DNA from: an uncultured Prevotella sp.
GTDB lineage: Bacteria; Bacteroidota; Bacteroidia; Bacteroidales; Bacteroidaceae
Length of the DNA stretch: 63,133 nt
NCBI GenBank assembly: GCA_946999045.1
Contig: CAMQBR010000011.1
Coordinates: 1-63,133 of the forward strand
Direction of reading: 5' to 3'
A program made the translations under genes and the position numbers. The notes under the pieces were generated by a model. The model was given only the letters and a program-made list of their open reading frames with translations. It was not told where the DNA came from and searched no databases. Numbering within the stretch: position 1 is the stretch's first letter; the number at the start of each line of letters is the position of its first letter. This document shows positions 25,853 to 34,170 of the stretch, one piece after another.

Positions 25853-26443
25853 TTATTCAAATGCCAAATGCTGTAATTTCTTTCGTAATAAATTAGCTTG
25901 AGATATACGAATAGCTAAAGTAATGCTGCAAGTATTATCAAATGTTTGCGATACGATACGTGGCTGCATCTCTTTTACAATCCGCATCACGGCATTCATC
26001 ATTGGATAAGAAAAGGTATATGTTATGTTTTCTTCTATCAACTTTGTTTCTATCTCACAATTCTCAATAGCTAATGCAGCGGCTGTTCGATAAGCTACTA
26101 TTAAGCCACTTGTACCTAGTTTAACTCCTCCAAAATAACGTATCACAACTACCAAAATATCAGTTAATTGATGAGAAGTAATTTGCCCTAATATGGGTTT
26201 ACCTGCTGTGCTGGATGGTTCGCCATCATCATTAGCCCTAAAAACACTACGGTATGCCCCCAACATATAAGCATAGCAACAATGACGAGCATCATAATAT
26301 TTTTTATGATACCCTTTCAACACCTCTTTTATATCATCTTCTGATGTTACATGATGTGCAAAAGCGAGGAATTTACTCCGCTTTTCAGTGTAAAATCCCT
26401 CGCCTATTTTATTAGATAATATAGTTGTATATTCGTCTATCAT
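25853..26443 (-). CDS. IMPACT/YigZ family protein
   Basis: 196 residues, normal for the family. The UPF0029 N-terminal domain carries RSKFLAFAHHV (~22-32), DDGEPSSTAGKPIL (~72-85) and VVIRYFGGVKLGTSGLIVAYR (~98-118), with the small ferredoxin-like C-terminal domain after it. IMPACT proteins are linked to translation control in eukaryotes; the bacterial role is unclear. The start overlaps the DUF1015 stop by one base (TAATG), so it closes the serC-serA-DUF1015 unit. Confidence 0.9.
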   Translation of the reverse strand: MIDEYTTILSNKIGEGFYTEKRSKFLAFAHHVTSEDDIKEVLKGYHKKYYDARHCCYAYMLGAYRSVFRANDDGEPSSTAGKPILGQITSHQLTDILVVVIRYFGGVKLGTSGLIVAYRTAAALAIENCEIETKLIEENITYTFSYPMMNAVMRIVKEMQPRIVSQTFDNTCSITLAIRISQANLLRKKLQHLAFE

Positions 26444-27690
26444 TATGATAATTTATGTATTACCAAGCCACTGCGCAATTTAGGCTCAAACCATGTAGCT
26501 TTTGGCGGCATAATCTTTCCAGAATCAGCAATATCCATAATTTGTTTCATAGAAACTGGATAAAGTGCCAATGCCATACGCATTTCGCCACTATCTACTC
26601 TTCGCTTTAACTCTTCCAATCCTCTTAAACCGCCTACGAAATCAATGCGTTTATCAGAGCGCAAATCTTTGATTCCCAATAGTTCATCTAATATTAATCG
26701 AGAAGATATGTCTACATCTAACACTCCAATAGGATTGTTATCATCATATGTTCCTTGTTTAGCTTTCAATGCATACCATTTTCCGTCCAAATAAAGAGAA
26801 AACTCATGCAACAATTGTGGCTTATAACATTCAGTCCCCTTTTCTTCAACTTCAAAGTTCTTTTGCAAAGCTTTTAAGAACCCCTCAGAAGTCATTCCAT
26901 TTAAATCTTTCACCACTCTGTTATAATCCAAAATGGTTAATTGAGATGCTGGGAAACAAACTGCCATAAAATAATTATACTCTTCGTTACCCGTATGCTG
27001 TTGATTGTTCTTGGATTTCTCTACACCAACCAAAGCAGCTGCAGCGGAACGATGATGTCCATCAGCTATATACAATGCTGGCATTTTCTCAAATTCAGCC
27101 GTAATTGTCTTGATGTCGTCTGCATCTGATATTACCCAAAACTGATGTCTAAAGCCGTCAATAGGAGCAATAAAATCATATTCGGGCTTTGCAGAAGCAT
27201 AACGCTGTATCAATTGACTAAGAATTGAATTATCAGGATAAGCAAAGAATACAGGCTCTACATTAGCATCACAAACACGAACGTGCTTCATTCTGTCTTC
27301 TTCTTTATCTCTACGAGTTAACTCGTGCTTTTTGATAACTCCATTAAGATAATCTTGACAATAAGCACCTACCACAAGACCGTATTGTGTCTTGCCTTTC
27401 ATTGTTTGTGCATAGATATAATAGTTTTCTTGAGCATCTTGTTTCAGCCAACCTTTTTCTTGAAACTTCTTAAAATTGTTAGCTGCCTGCTCATACACTC
27501 TTACATCATACTCAGATGTACCAGGTGCAAAATCTATTTCAGGTTTAATGATATGATACAAGCTCATTTCATTATCTCCTGCCTCAGCACGTGCTTCTTC
27601 TGAATCTAAAACATCATATGGACGAGACTCTACCTTTTCTACTAATTCTTTAGGAGGTCTTACACCTCTAAATGGTTTAATCTTAGTCAT
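26443..27690 (-). CDS. DUF1015 family protein
   Basis: 415 residues. Family signatures: KIKPFRGVRPPKELVEKV near the N-terminus, SRPYDVLDSEEAR (~22-34), LYIADGHHRSAAA (~199-211) and PVSMKQIMDIADSGKIMPPK. No biochemical function is established. Members repeatedly sit beside serA/serC in Bacteroidota, as here (5 nt after serA), so a role in serine/phosphoserine metabolism is a fair inference only. The RPYDV and DGHHR motifs look like ligand-binding elements. Confidence 0.88.
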   Translation of the reverse strand: MTKIKPFRGVRPPKELVEKVESRPYDVLDSEEARAEAGDNEMSLYHIIKPEIDFAPGTSEYDVRVYEQAANNFKKFQEKGWLKQDAQENYYIYAQTMKGKTQYGLVVGAYCQDYLNGVIKKHELTRRDKEEDRMKHVRVCDANVEPVFFAYPDNSILSQLIQRYASAKPEYDFIAPIDGFRHQFWVISDADDIKTITAEFEKMPALYIADGHHRSAAAALVGVEKSKNNQQHTGNEEYNYFMAVCFPASQLTILDYNRVVKDLNGMTSEGFLKALQKNFEVEEKGTECYKPQLLHEFSLYLDGKWYALKAKQGTYDDNNPIGVLDVDISSRLILDELLGIKDLRSDKRIDFVGGLRGLEELKRRVDSGEMRMALALYPVSMKQIMDIADSGKIMPPKATWFEPKLRSGLVIHKLS

Positions 27691-27695
27691 AACGA

Positions 27696-28613
27696 TTACT
27701 TATTAACTTGGAACTTTGTGCAGCCTTCTTTGAAGTATGCGTTGATTTGCTTTGCAGCAGCAATACCTGCATTAGCATTAGCTTCAGCCGTCTGAGCTCC
27801 CATCTTCTTTGGAGTGCTAAAGTAACGATTTTCAAACTTAGCAAACTCTGCATCAGCATCAGGCTTAATATCTGTAACAAACTTTATATCTTTGCGTTCT
27901 TCCATTAAGCGCAAAAGCTCTGGTTCGTTAATCACTTCTTTACGAGCTGTATTAACTAATATTCCATCTTTCTTCATTAAGTTAACATCCGCATAGCCAA
28001 CACTTTGTTTTGTATGCTCATTAGCAGGAAGATGAACACTTACTATATCACATTGTTTATATAAATCTTCTTTGGTTGCAACAAACTGTACGCCATCTTC
28101 TTTTGTTGGATTAGCTGCATGAGAACGACTAAAGCCATAAACTTCCATGCCAAATCCATTAGCAATACGAGCCACATGACGACCAATGTTTCCAAATGCC
28201 AAGATACCTAATTTCTTACCTTTAAGTTCAGAACCAGACTTGCCAGAAAAGAAGCTACGAACCATATAGATAAGTAAACCAAATACCAATTCTGCAACAG
28301 CATTAGAGTTTTGTCCTGGCGTATTTTCAATGACAATGCCTTTTTCCTTTGCATATGCGGTATCAATGGAATCGTAACCAGCACCTGCACGAACAATTAT
28401 CTTCAGTTTAGGAGCTGCATCAATAATTTCCTTTGTTATTTTATCAGAACGAACAATCATTGCTTCGGCATCTTTAACGTTTTCTTTCAATTCGTCCACA
28501 GATGCATATTTTTCTAAAACCTGAACACAATGTCCTGCACTTTCTAATTCTTTCTTTATAACTTCTACTGCCTTGGCATTAAATGGCTTAACGGTTGCAA
28601 TAAGTATTTTCAT
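27696..28613 (-). CDS. serA: D-3-phosphoglycerate dehydrogenase (short form)
   Basis: 305 residues. Oxidises 3-phosphoglycerate to phosphohydroxypyruvate, the first step of serine synthesis. NAD-binding site in KKLGILAFGNIGRHVARIA (~133-151); substrate-side motifs RAGAGYDSID (~75-84) and VNTARKEVINEP. It lacks the C-terminal ACT domain, so no serine feedback through it is expected. Where most 2-hydroxyacid dehydrogenases have the catalytic His (TPH), this reads STPKKMGAQTAEA. Preceded by serC (179-nt gap) and followed after 5 nt by the DUF1015 gene. Confidence 0.9.
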   Translation of the reverse strand: MKILIATVKPFNAKAVEVIKKELESAGHCVQVLEKYASVDELKENVKDAEAMIVRSDKITKEIIDAAPKLKIIVRAGAGYDSIDTAYAKEKGIVIENTPGQNSNAVAELVFGLLIYMVRSFFSGKSGSELKGKKLGILAFGNIGRHVARIANGFGMEVYGFSRSHAANPTKEDGVQFVATKEDLYKQCDIVSVHLPANEHTKQSVGYADVNLMKKDGILVNTARKEVINEPELLRLMEERKDIKFVTDIKPDADAEFAKFENRYFSTPKKMGAQTAEANANAGIAAAKQINAYFKEGCTKFQVNK

Positions 28614-28792
28614 ACGTATATGATTTTAAATGGGTTAATACAAATATTGGTAATATAATATAACTATACCAAGATAAATAATTTGAATAGACTAAAGCAA
28701 GACAAAATACATAAAATATAATGATACACTTGTTTCTTTGACCTACCTTAGCCTATTTATTCATAAATATTTTTCTATAATAGGCTCTGCAA

Positions 28793-29860
28793 TTAGTGCT
28801 TAGTCTCAAATTCCTTCATGCAGTTGATGAGAGCCTTTACACCTTCTATGCTCATAGCATTGTAGCAGCTTGCACGGAAGCCACCAACAGATCGATGTCC
28901 CTTAATACCTACCATACCTTGTTCGGTAGCAAACTCTAAGAATGGCTTCTCTAGTTCTTTGTATTCATCATTCATTACGAAACAGATATTCATTAAAGAG
29001 CGATTCTCCTCTACCACAGTACCCTTGAATAATTTGTTACGATCAATTTCACCATATAGCAATTCTGCTCTTTCGTGAGCACGTTTATCCATTGCTTCTA
29101 CACCACCATTCTTCTTAATCCAGCGTAACGTTTCCAAAGCTGAATAAATAGGTACTACAGGTGGAGTATTAAACATAGAACCCTTTGCTATATGGGTGCG
29201 ATAATCTAACATGGTAGGGATTTCGCGATTAGTCTTACCTAGGTTTTCTTCTTTAACAATAACAAATGTAACACCAGCCATAGCCAAATTCTTTTGTGCG
29301 CCACCATAAATGCACTCATATTTAGAAACATCTATAGGACGACTAAAGATATCCGATGACATATCTGCTATCAATGGTACATCAACATCCAAATCCTTAC
29401 GAAGCTCTGTACCATAAATTGTATTATTAGATGTTATATGAAGGTAGTCGCAATCTGCTGGTACTGTCCATCCTTTAGGAATAAACGTATAATTCTGATC
29501 AGCAGAAGAAGCCACCTCTATTACTTCTCCAAAGAATTTAGCCTCCTTCAAAGCCTTTTTAGCCCATGCACCTGTATTAAGATAAGCTGCTTTCTTTACT
29601 AAAAAGTTGCAAGGAACTTGATAGAATTGCAAAGATGCGCCACCTCCTAAGAAAATAACAGCATAGCCTTCTGGTATTTGTAATATTTCTTTAATCAAGG
29701 CTACAGCTTCATCAACAACAGGTTGAAAATCTTTTGCACGATGGCTAATTTCCATTAAAGACAAACCACTACCGTTAAAATCTAAAATTTGTTTAGCTGT
29801 GTTTTCAATAACTTCACGAGGAAGAATTGAAGGACCTGCATTGAAATTGTATTTCTTCAT
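28793..29860 (-). CDS. serC: Phosphoserine aminotransferase
   Basis: 355 residues. Converts phosphohydroxypyruvate to phosphoserine (and serves pyridoxal phosphate synthesis) with PLP. FNAGPSILPREV at the N-terminus, GGGASLQFYQVPCN (~73-86), and the PLP lysine in YGGAQKNLAMAGV (~185-197) are diagnostic; ADMSSDIFSRP carries the PLP-ring Asp. The C-terminus SVGGFRASCYNAM is also typical. First gene of the serC-serA-DUF1015-IMPACT unit. Confidence 0.96.
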   Translation of the reverse strand: MKKYNFNAGPSILPREVIENTAKQILDFNGSGLSLMEISHRAKDFQPVVDEAVALIKEILQIPEGYAVIFLGGGASLQFYQVPCNFLVKKAAYLNTGAWAKKALKEAKFFGEVIEVASSADQNYTFIPKGWTVPADCDYLHITSNNTIYGTELRKDLDVDVPLIADMSSDIFSRPIDVSKYECIYGGAQKNLAMAGVTFVIVKEENLGKTNREIPTMLDYRTHIAKGSMFNTPPVVPIYSALETLRWIKKNGGVEAMDKRAHERAELLYGEIDRNKLFKGTVVEENRSLMNICFVMNDEYKELEKPFLEFATEQGMVGIKGHRSVGGFRASCYNAMSIEGVKALINCMKEFETKH

Positions 29861-29968
29861 TGTGTTAAAATTTAAAATTAAACAAGTGTTCTTATTTGGG
29901 TGCTAATATACTACAATTGTTTGAATAATAAAAATAAAAAATGTTTTATTTTTACTTTTTGTCCTTTT

Positions 29969-31285
29969 TTACTCTGCAAGCTCAAAAATTGTCCTTATCC
30001 CCTTTAGTTTCATACCTTGTGAATTACATATAACCTGTTTTAGCCTTTCTCTCTTTATAGCAACATAGGCATAATAATCTTTTATGTCTATATGCCCAAT
30101 TTCACTTGTTTCCAAATGACAAACCTTGCACAAGAATCCTACAATATCTATTTTTCCTATTTTGTTTTTTTTACCTTTACCTATATATAAGGTAACCATT
30201 TTAGGCTGTTGTGGGTAAGTTTTCGTTTCTACCAATTTGTATTCTTTTGTACACGATGTTACATACGCAGGTAATGTTTCTGTTGGACCTAAAATAAAGA
30301 ATGCCCTACCCTGCTTTTGCCATCTTGCAGTACGCCCAGTACGATGAATATAGCTATCTTCATACTCTGGCAAATGATAATGTACAATATTATCTACATC
30401 AGGAATATCTAAGCCACGTGATGCTAAATCAGTACTAACCAATATATTAACCGACCCGTTAGTAAACTTATACAATGCGGCTTCTCGTTGCTTCTGATCT
30501 AATCCTCCATGAAAAGCATTGACATAAAAGTGTTTAGACAACAAAAAATGACATATTCGCTCTACACTCTCTCTAAAGTTTACAAACACAATAGTGCTCT
30601 CATTACCAAATGTAAGTAAAAGTTGAGCCAGCACATCCAGCTTATCTTTACTATCACTCTTTACTGTAAAGATGCCAATATGATTAGATACTTGAGCTTG
30701 TACTAAATAATTCAATCGCTCTACATTATTTATATTAACAAACCTAGGTATCTCATCTGTATCAGTAGCCGAAAGGAGTATTCGCTGCTGTATGTTAGGC
30801 AATTTTGTAAATATGGCACTCATTTCTTCTTGGAAACCCATTTCCAAACATTTATCAAACTCGTCAATGATAGCAAATTTGATATTTTCTGCTGATATAT
30901 TATTTTTAGTGAGATGATCTTTCAGGCGTCCAGGAGTAGCAAATACAATTTGCGGACATACTTTTCTTATTTCTCTATGCTCATCCATGGCTGGTCTACC
31001 ACCATAACAAGCGTATCCCTTCAATGCTGCTGTGAGATGCTTCATTACATCACACGACTGAATAGCCAATTCTCGGTTAGGAGCTATGACAACAGCCTGT
31101 ACTTCATACAGCGTTAAATCTATCTTTTCTAATACAGGTAATAGATAGGCTAATGTTTTTCCTGAGCCAGTAGGCGATAGTAATACTACATCCTTCGTAC
31201 TTTGTGTTATCACCTGAAACGCCTTTTGCTGCATCTCGCTCAGTTCTTTTACACCTATTTTTGTATAATCTGCTACATTTCCCAT
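29969..31285 (-). CDS. DEAD-box RNA helicase, DbpA-like
   Basis: 438 residues. The helicase core has motif I SPTGSGKT (37-44), Ia APNRELA, a DEFD variant of motif II in AIIDEFDKCLEMGF, SAT and HRTGRTARW. The C-terminal ~75 residues (from VTLYIGKGKKNKIGKIDIVG) match the DbpA RNA-binding domain, which targets 23S rRNA hairpin 92, so a role in large-subunit assembly is likely. Shorter N-terminus than many DEAD proteins; MGNVADYTKIGVKELSEMQQ brings the Q motif almost to the start. Monocistronic. Confidence 0.9.
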   Translation of the reverse strand: MGNVADYTKIGVKELSEMQQKAFQVITQSTKDVVLLSPTGSGKTLAYLLPVLEKIDLTLYEVQAVVIAPNRELAIQSCDVMKHLTAALKGYACYGGRPAMDEHREIRKVCPQIVFATPGRLKDHLTKNNISAENIKFAIIDEFDKCLEMGFQEEMSAIFTKLPNIQQRILLSATDTDEIPRFVNINNVERLNYLVQAQVSNHIGIFTVKSDSKDKLDVLAQLLLTFGNESTIVFVNFRESVERICHFLLSKHFYVNAFHGGLDQKQREAALYKFTNGSVNILVSTDLASRGLDIPDVDNIVHYHLPEYEDSYIHRTGRTARWQKQGRAFFILGPTETLPAYVTSCTKEYKLVETKTYPQQPKMVTLYIGKGKKNKIGKIDIVGFLCKVCHLETSEIGHIDIKDYYAYVAIKRERLKQVICNSQGMKLKGIRTIFELAE

Positions 31286-31467
31286 TTTCTATCATTTAGT
31301 AATGTTATAAAATAACTTGAGCTGGTTTTTGCTATTAACCTCATATCATAGTCTATTATAAATAGAAAAGAATCGTTTTTGTATTCTGTATTGTATATAA
31401 AATGTATCAAGCTATTTTTTCTATATTACTTTATTAATCATAATCTCACAAGAGGTTATCACTATTT

Positions 31468-32664
31468 TTATTTCTTTATTAATTTGTCTATCTCGTCAAA
31501 CTCTTTCCCCATATTCAAGTTAAGATAAATAGTATATAGCGGTTTGCACCATTTATCTTTCATTTCAGGAGCCATTTGTCTGTACTTTTCTAAATAAGGT
31601 AACGCCTGACGATAATAGTCTAATATGGTTTTCCTTACTTTTTTAGACGGCTGAGGCTCTTTATCTAATAACACTGCTTGATTAAAGTAAGCAAGTCCAG
31701 CATTTAGATAGGGTTCTGCCATACTATCATTTTCAGCTATCAATTCTTTACATTGATCTATACATTGCTTATACTTTCCTGTATTTAATAACACTGTACT
31801 TTTAGCAAAGCGGTACATACTATTAGCACTATCCACCTGCAAAGCTTTATCAATAACATTCATAGCCTTATCAAATTGCTTATGTAACACATAAAAGTCT
31901 ACCAATCGAGGGAAAAAATAAGGAAACTTTGGATGTAAATTGAATCCTTCTTGTAATGTCTTGATATATAAACCCGTGTCACATGTTTTTTGATAAATAT
32001 CTGATAAATATTGCAAGGTATAAGCATGGTGTATTGTATCTTTTAATGCCAAATTCTTATGTTCTAATGCCAAATTATATTTTTTTTGTTTGTACGCACA
32101 AAAGAAAGCCCAGTACGATGCCAAGGGAATACGCTTATCATTATCTAAGTAATTATAATTACTAAAAAGAGGTTGATATGCACAACTTATGTAGGCATTA
32201 TATAATGAATAAGCATTATCATATCTTTTCTTATTAAGAAAAAATGCGCCACCATTATATAAATTAGGTCTAAACTGATTCAAAAATTGTGCATGCTCAT
32301 CTCTATATTTTATTTTTACCTTTCCCTTTTTATTTGGTGCAGCATCAATAGAATCGAACGACTGTAAAATATCAAACATCTCTTTTGTTAAGGAGAATAG
32401 TCCTACCGTATCATATTTTTGCTTGAGGTATAATTTATCATTAGCCTGTTCGTATTGTGCTTTAACAGCCTCAAACCAAGTCAACCATATTTTTTTATTT
32501 TTGCAGTTAGCCGAATCTTTTAACAATCTCTTCATGGACTGCTCAGCTTTTTCAAGATTTTTTCCTTGCTTAATCCATTGTTTAGCTTGCGCAATGTCTT
32601 TACGTTGCGTATTAGCAGTGGCACATAAGCCAATAAAGCATAATATATATAATATTTTTCTCAT
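31468..32664 (-). CDS. Exported TPR-repeat protein, paralogue of the next gene upstream
   Basis: 398 residues with a signal peptide (MRKILYILCFIGLCATANT). Several tetratricopeptide-like helical pairs, clearest ~230-340 (FDKAMNVIDKALQVDSAN, KYKQCIDQCKELIAEND). Shares length, order and the motif APNKKGKVKIKY...RPNLYNGG with the 32917-34149 protein (MPNAKGKIKPKF...RPQLINAG), so the two are ancient duplicates. Function unknown; TPR folds mediate protein contacts in the periplasm. It has its own -7 box (32736-32743). Confidence 0.75.
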   Translation of the reverse strand: MRKILYILCFIGLCATANTQRKDIAQAKQWIKQGKNLEKAEQSMKRLLKDSANCKNKKIWLTWFEAVKAQYEQANDKLYLKQKYDTVGLFSLTKEMFDILQSFDSIDAAPNKKGKVKIKYRDEHAQFLNQFRPNLYNGGAFFLNKKRYDNAYSLYNAYISCAYQPLFSNYNYLDNDKRIPLASYWAFFCAYKQKKYNLALEHKNLALKDTIHHAYTLQYLSDIYQKTCDTGLYIKTLQEGFNLHPKFPYFFPRLVDFYVLHKQFDKAMNVIDKALQVDSANSMYRFAKSTVLLNTGKYKQCIDQCKELIAENDSMAEPYLNAGLAYFNQAVLLDKEPQPSKKVRKTILDYYRQALPYLEKYRQMAPEMKDKWCKPLYTIYLNLNMGKEFDEIDKLIKK

Positions 32665-32735
32665 TGTTAATTGCTTCTTACAAAATGTTTTTAGTTACGT
32701 ATATGAGTTACAAATAATATGAATGTTTACTCATG

Positions 32736-32743
32736 CAAATATA
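32736..32743 (-). promoter_or_regulatory. -7 box of the 31468-32664 gene
   Basis: TATATTTG on the minus strand, 72 nt before the start codon. Confidence 0.45.
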
Positions 32744-32859
32744 CTGATTTTTATAAAATGAAATTAGTTTATCATACAAAACTTAACATTATATAAATTA
32801 TAAATTGCGTATTTGATTGTTTCTTGAAGTAAACATTAAAAAGAAGCTATAAAAAGAAA

Positions 32860-32892
32860 CAGGAGGCTCTCACATAAAAGAGATGCCCCCTG
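32860..32892 (-). terminator. Probable terminator of the gyrA-TPR unit
   Basis: CAGGAGGCTCTC and GAGATGCCCCCTG form an imperfect hairpin around ACATAAAA, just after the TPR gene stop at 32917. Confidence 0.5.
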
Positions 32893-32916
32893 CTACAAAA
32901 TATACTGTTATAATGT

Positions 32917-34149
32917 TTACTTATTCAAGGTCTCCATTTCTTTAGTTCTGCTATCTGCTGTACCATAAAGTGAATAATAGCACTGGTACAAGGGGTAGCT
33001 CCAGTTTGCACGTTGCCTATTCGGATCAACGCTACGAGCTATCTCCAAATATCCCATTGATTCGGTATACAATTTTTTCTGTTCAGGCACATTATTATTA
33101 ATTGATGCAGCCTTAGCATTAATACAGAAACCAAGATAAGTAAGTATCAAAGCATCTTTACCATTAACAGCAACAGCCTCTTTGTAAACCTTGATAGCCT
33201 CATCCCATTTCGATTCATTCATCAAGCCCTGCGCTTTCATTGCCAACGCATTAAAGTTCTTAGGGTCTTGTTGCAATTTTTCGTTAATAAGCTTGTTCAA
33301 CTCTTCCTTATCTTTCATGTTGCTATACAAAGTTGTCAAGCACCCAAAAATCTGATCACTACCATGCTCTTCAACATAAAGTTGCTTCAAAGCATTAATT
33401 GCTTTCAATGTATCTGCCTTTGATGTCAACCCCTGTGTTAACAAGTATGACTTCAAATTGATAGCTTCTTTGTGAGTTTCTTTAGCTGTATCTTGCAAAG
33501 CAATGTCAACATACTTATGAGCCAAATCTATCTTCTTGTTTTGGAAAGCATATACAGAAGCTACACGTGCTACCTCACCTAAATATTGATCGTATGCAGG
33601 TTTGTTAGGAACATCCTTGAACAATGGAGCTACTGCAGATGATACATACAAGCCGAAATTATTTAATGCAGCTTCAGCATCTTTTTTGTTGCTTGCACCC
33701 TGACCAGCATTGATCAATTGTGGACGGATAGCAAACAATCTGCTTTGATTGCCCTTATGGAACTTAGGTTTGATTTTACCTTTAGCATTAGGCATCATAT
33801 CATACTGATCACACTCAATGCCTGCAGAAATGGCTGTATAGACAGCATTGTAAAAGCCTAAAGTATCATAAGGCTGTTGTTCACCCTGCTTAAGCTGTTG
33901 GTTGAGCATATTCTTCTCTATGATAGAATTTTCTTTGTTTACTTTCTCCAAAGCAAGGTCAACCAATTTGTTATAAGCCTTAGCCTTCTCTTCATTGTTT
34001 GCTAACTGCCCTAAATTTGTTTTGATTAGATTTTCTGCCTCTACATAAGTTTTAGCAGACTTGATTGCCTTGAGTGCATCACTGTCGCCTCCGGCAAATG
34101 CTGTTGATGCTCCTAAAGCCATCACAGCTACAAACATTAATTTATTCAT
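32917..34149 (-). CDS. Exported TPR-repeat protein downstream of gyrA
   Basis: 410 residues with a signal peptide (MNKLMFVAVMALGASTAFA). The region ~270-380 has TPR-like helices (QDPKNFNALAMKAQGLMNESK, WDEAIKVYKEAVAVNGKD). Paralogue of 31468-32664 (shared GKIKPKF, RPQLINAG and end-region spacing). It begins 21 nt after gyrA, so both are likely on one transcript. The same gene order is familiar from Prevotella and Bacteroides genomes (from memory). Function unknown. Confidence 0.78.
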   Translation of the reverse strand: MNKLMFVAVMALGASTAFAGGDSDALKAIKSAKTYVEAENLIKTNLGQLANNEEKAKAYNKLVDLALEKVNKENSIIEKNMLNQQLKQGEQQPYDTLGFYNAVYTAISAGIECDQYDMMPNAKGKIKPKFHKGNQSRLFAIRPQLINAGQGASNKKDAEAALNNFGLYVSSAVAPLFKDVPNKPAYDQYLGEVARVASVYAFQNKKIDLAHKYVDIALQDTAKETHKEAINLKSYLLTQGLTSKADTLKAINALKQLYVEEHGSDQIFGCLTTLYSNMKDKEELNKLINEKLQQDPKNFNALAMKAQGLMNESKWDEAIKVYKEAVAVNGKDALILTYLGFCINAKAASINNNVPEQKKLYTESMGYLEIARSVDPNRQRANWSYPLYQCYYSLYGTADSRTKEMETLNK

Positions 34150-34170
34150 ATTCTTACGATTTAAAAAACA

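Noticed and set aside
25667..25876. 69-codon plus-strand reading frame
   Set aside because: Within a dispersed repeat and overlapping the 3' end of the IMPACT gene; no signal or family.
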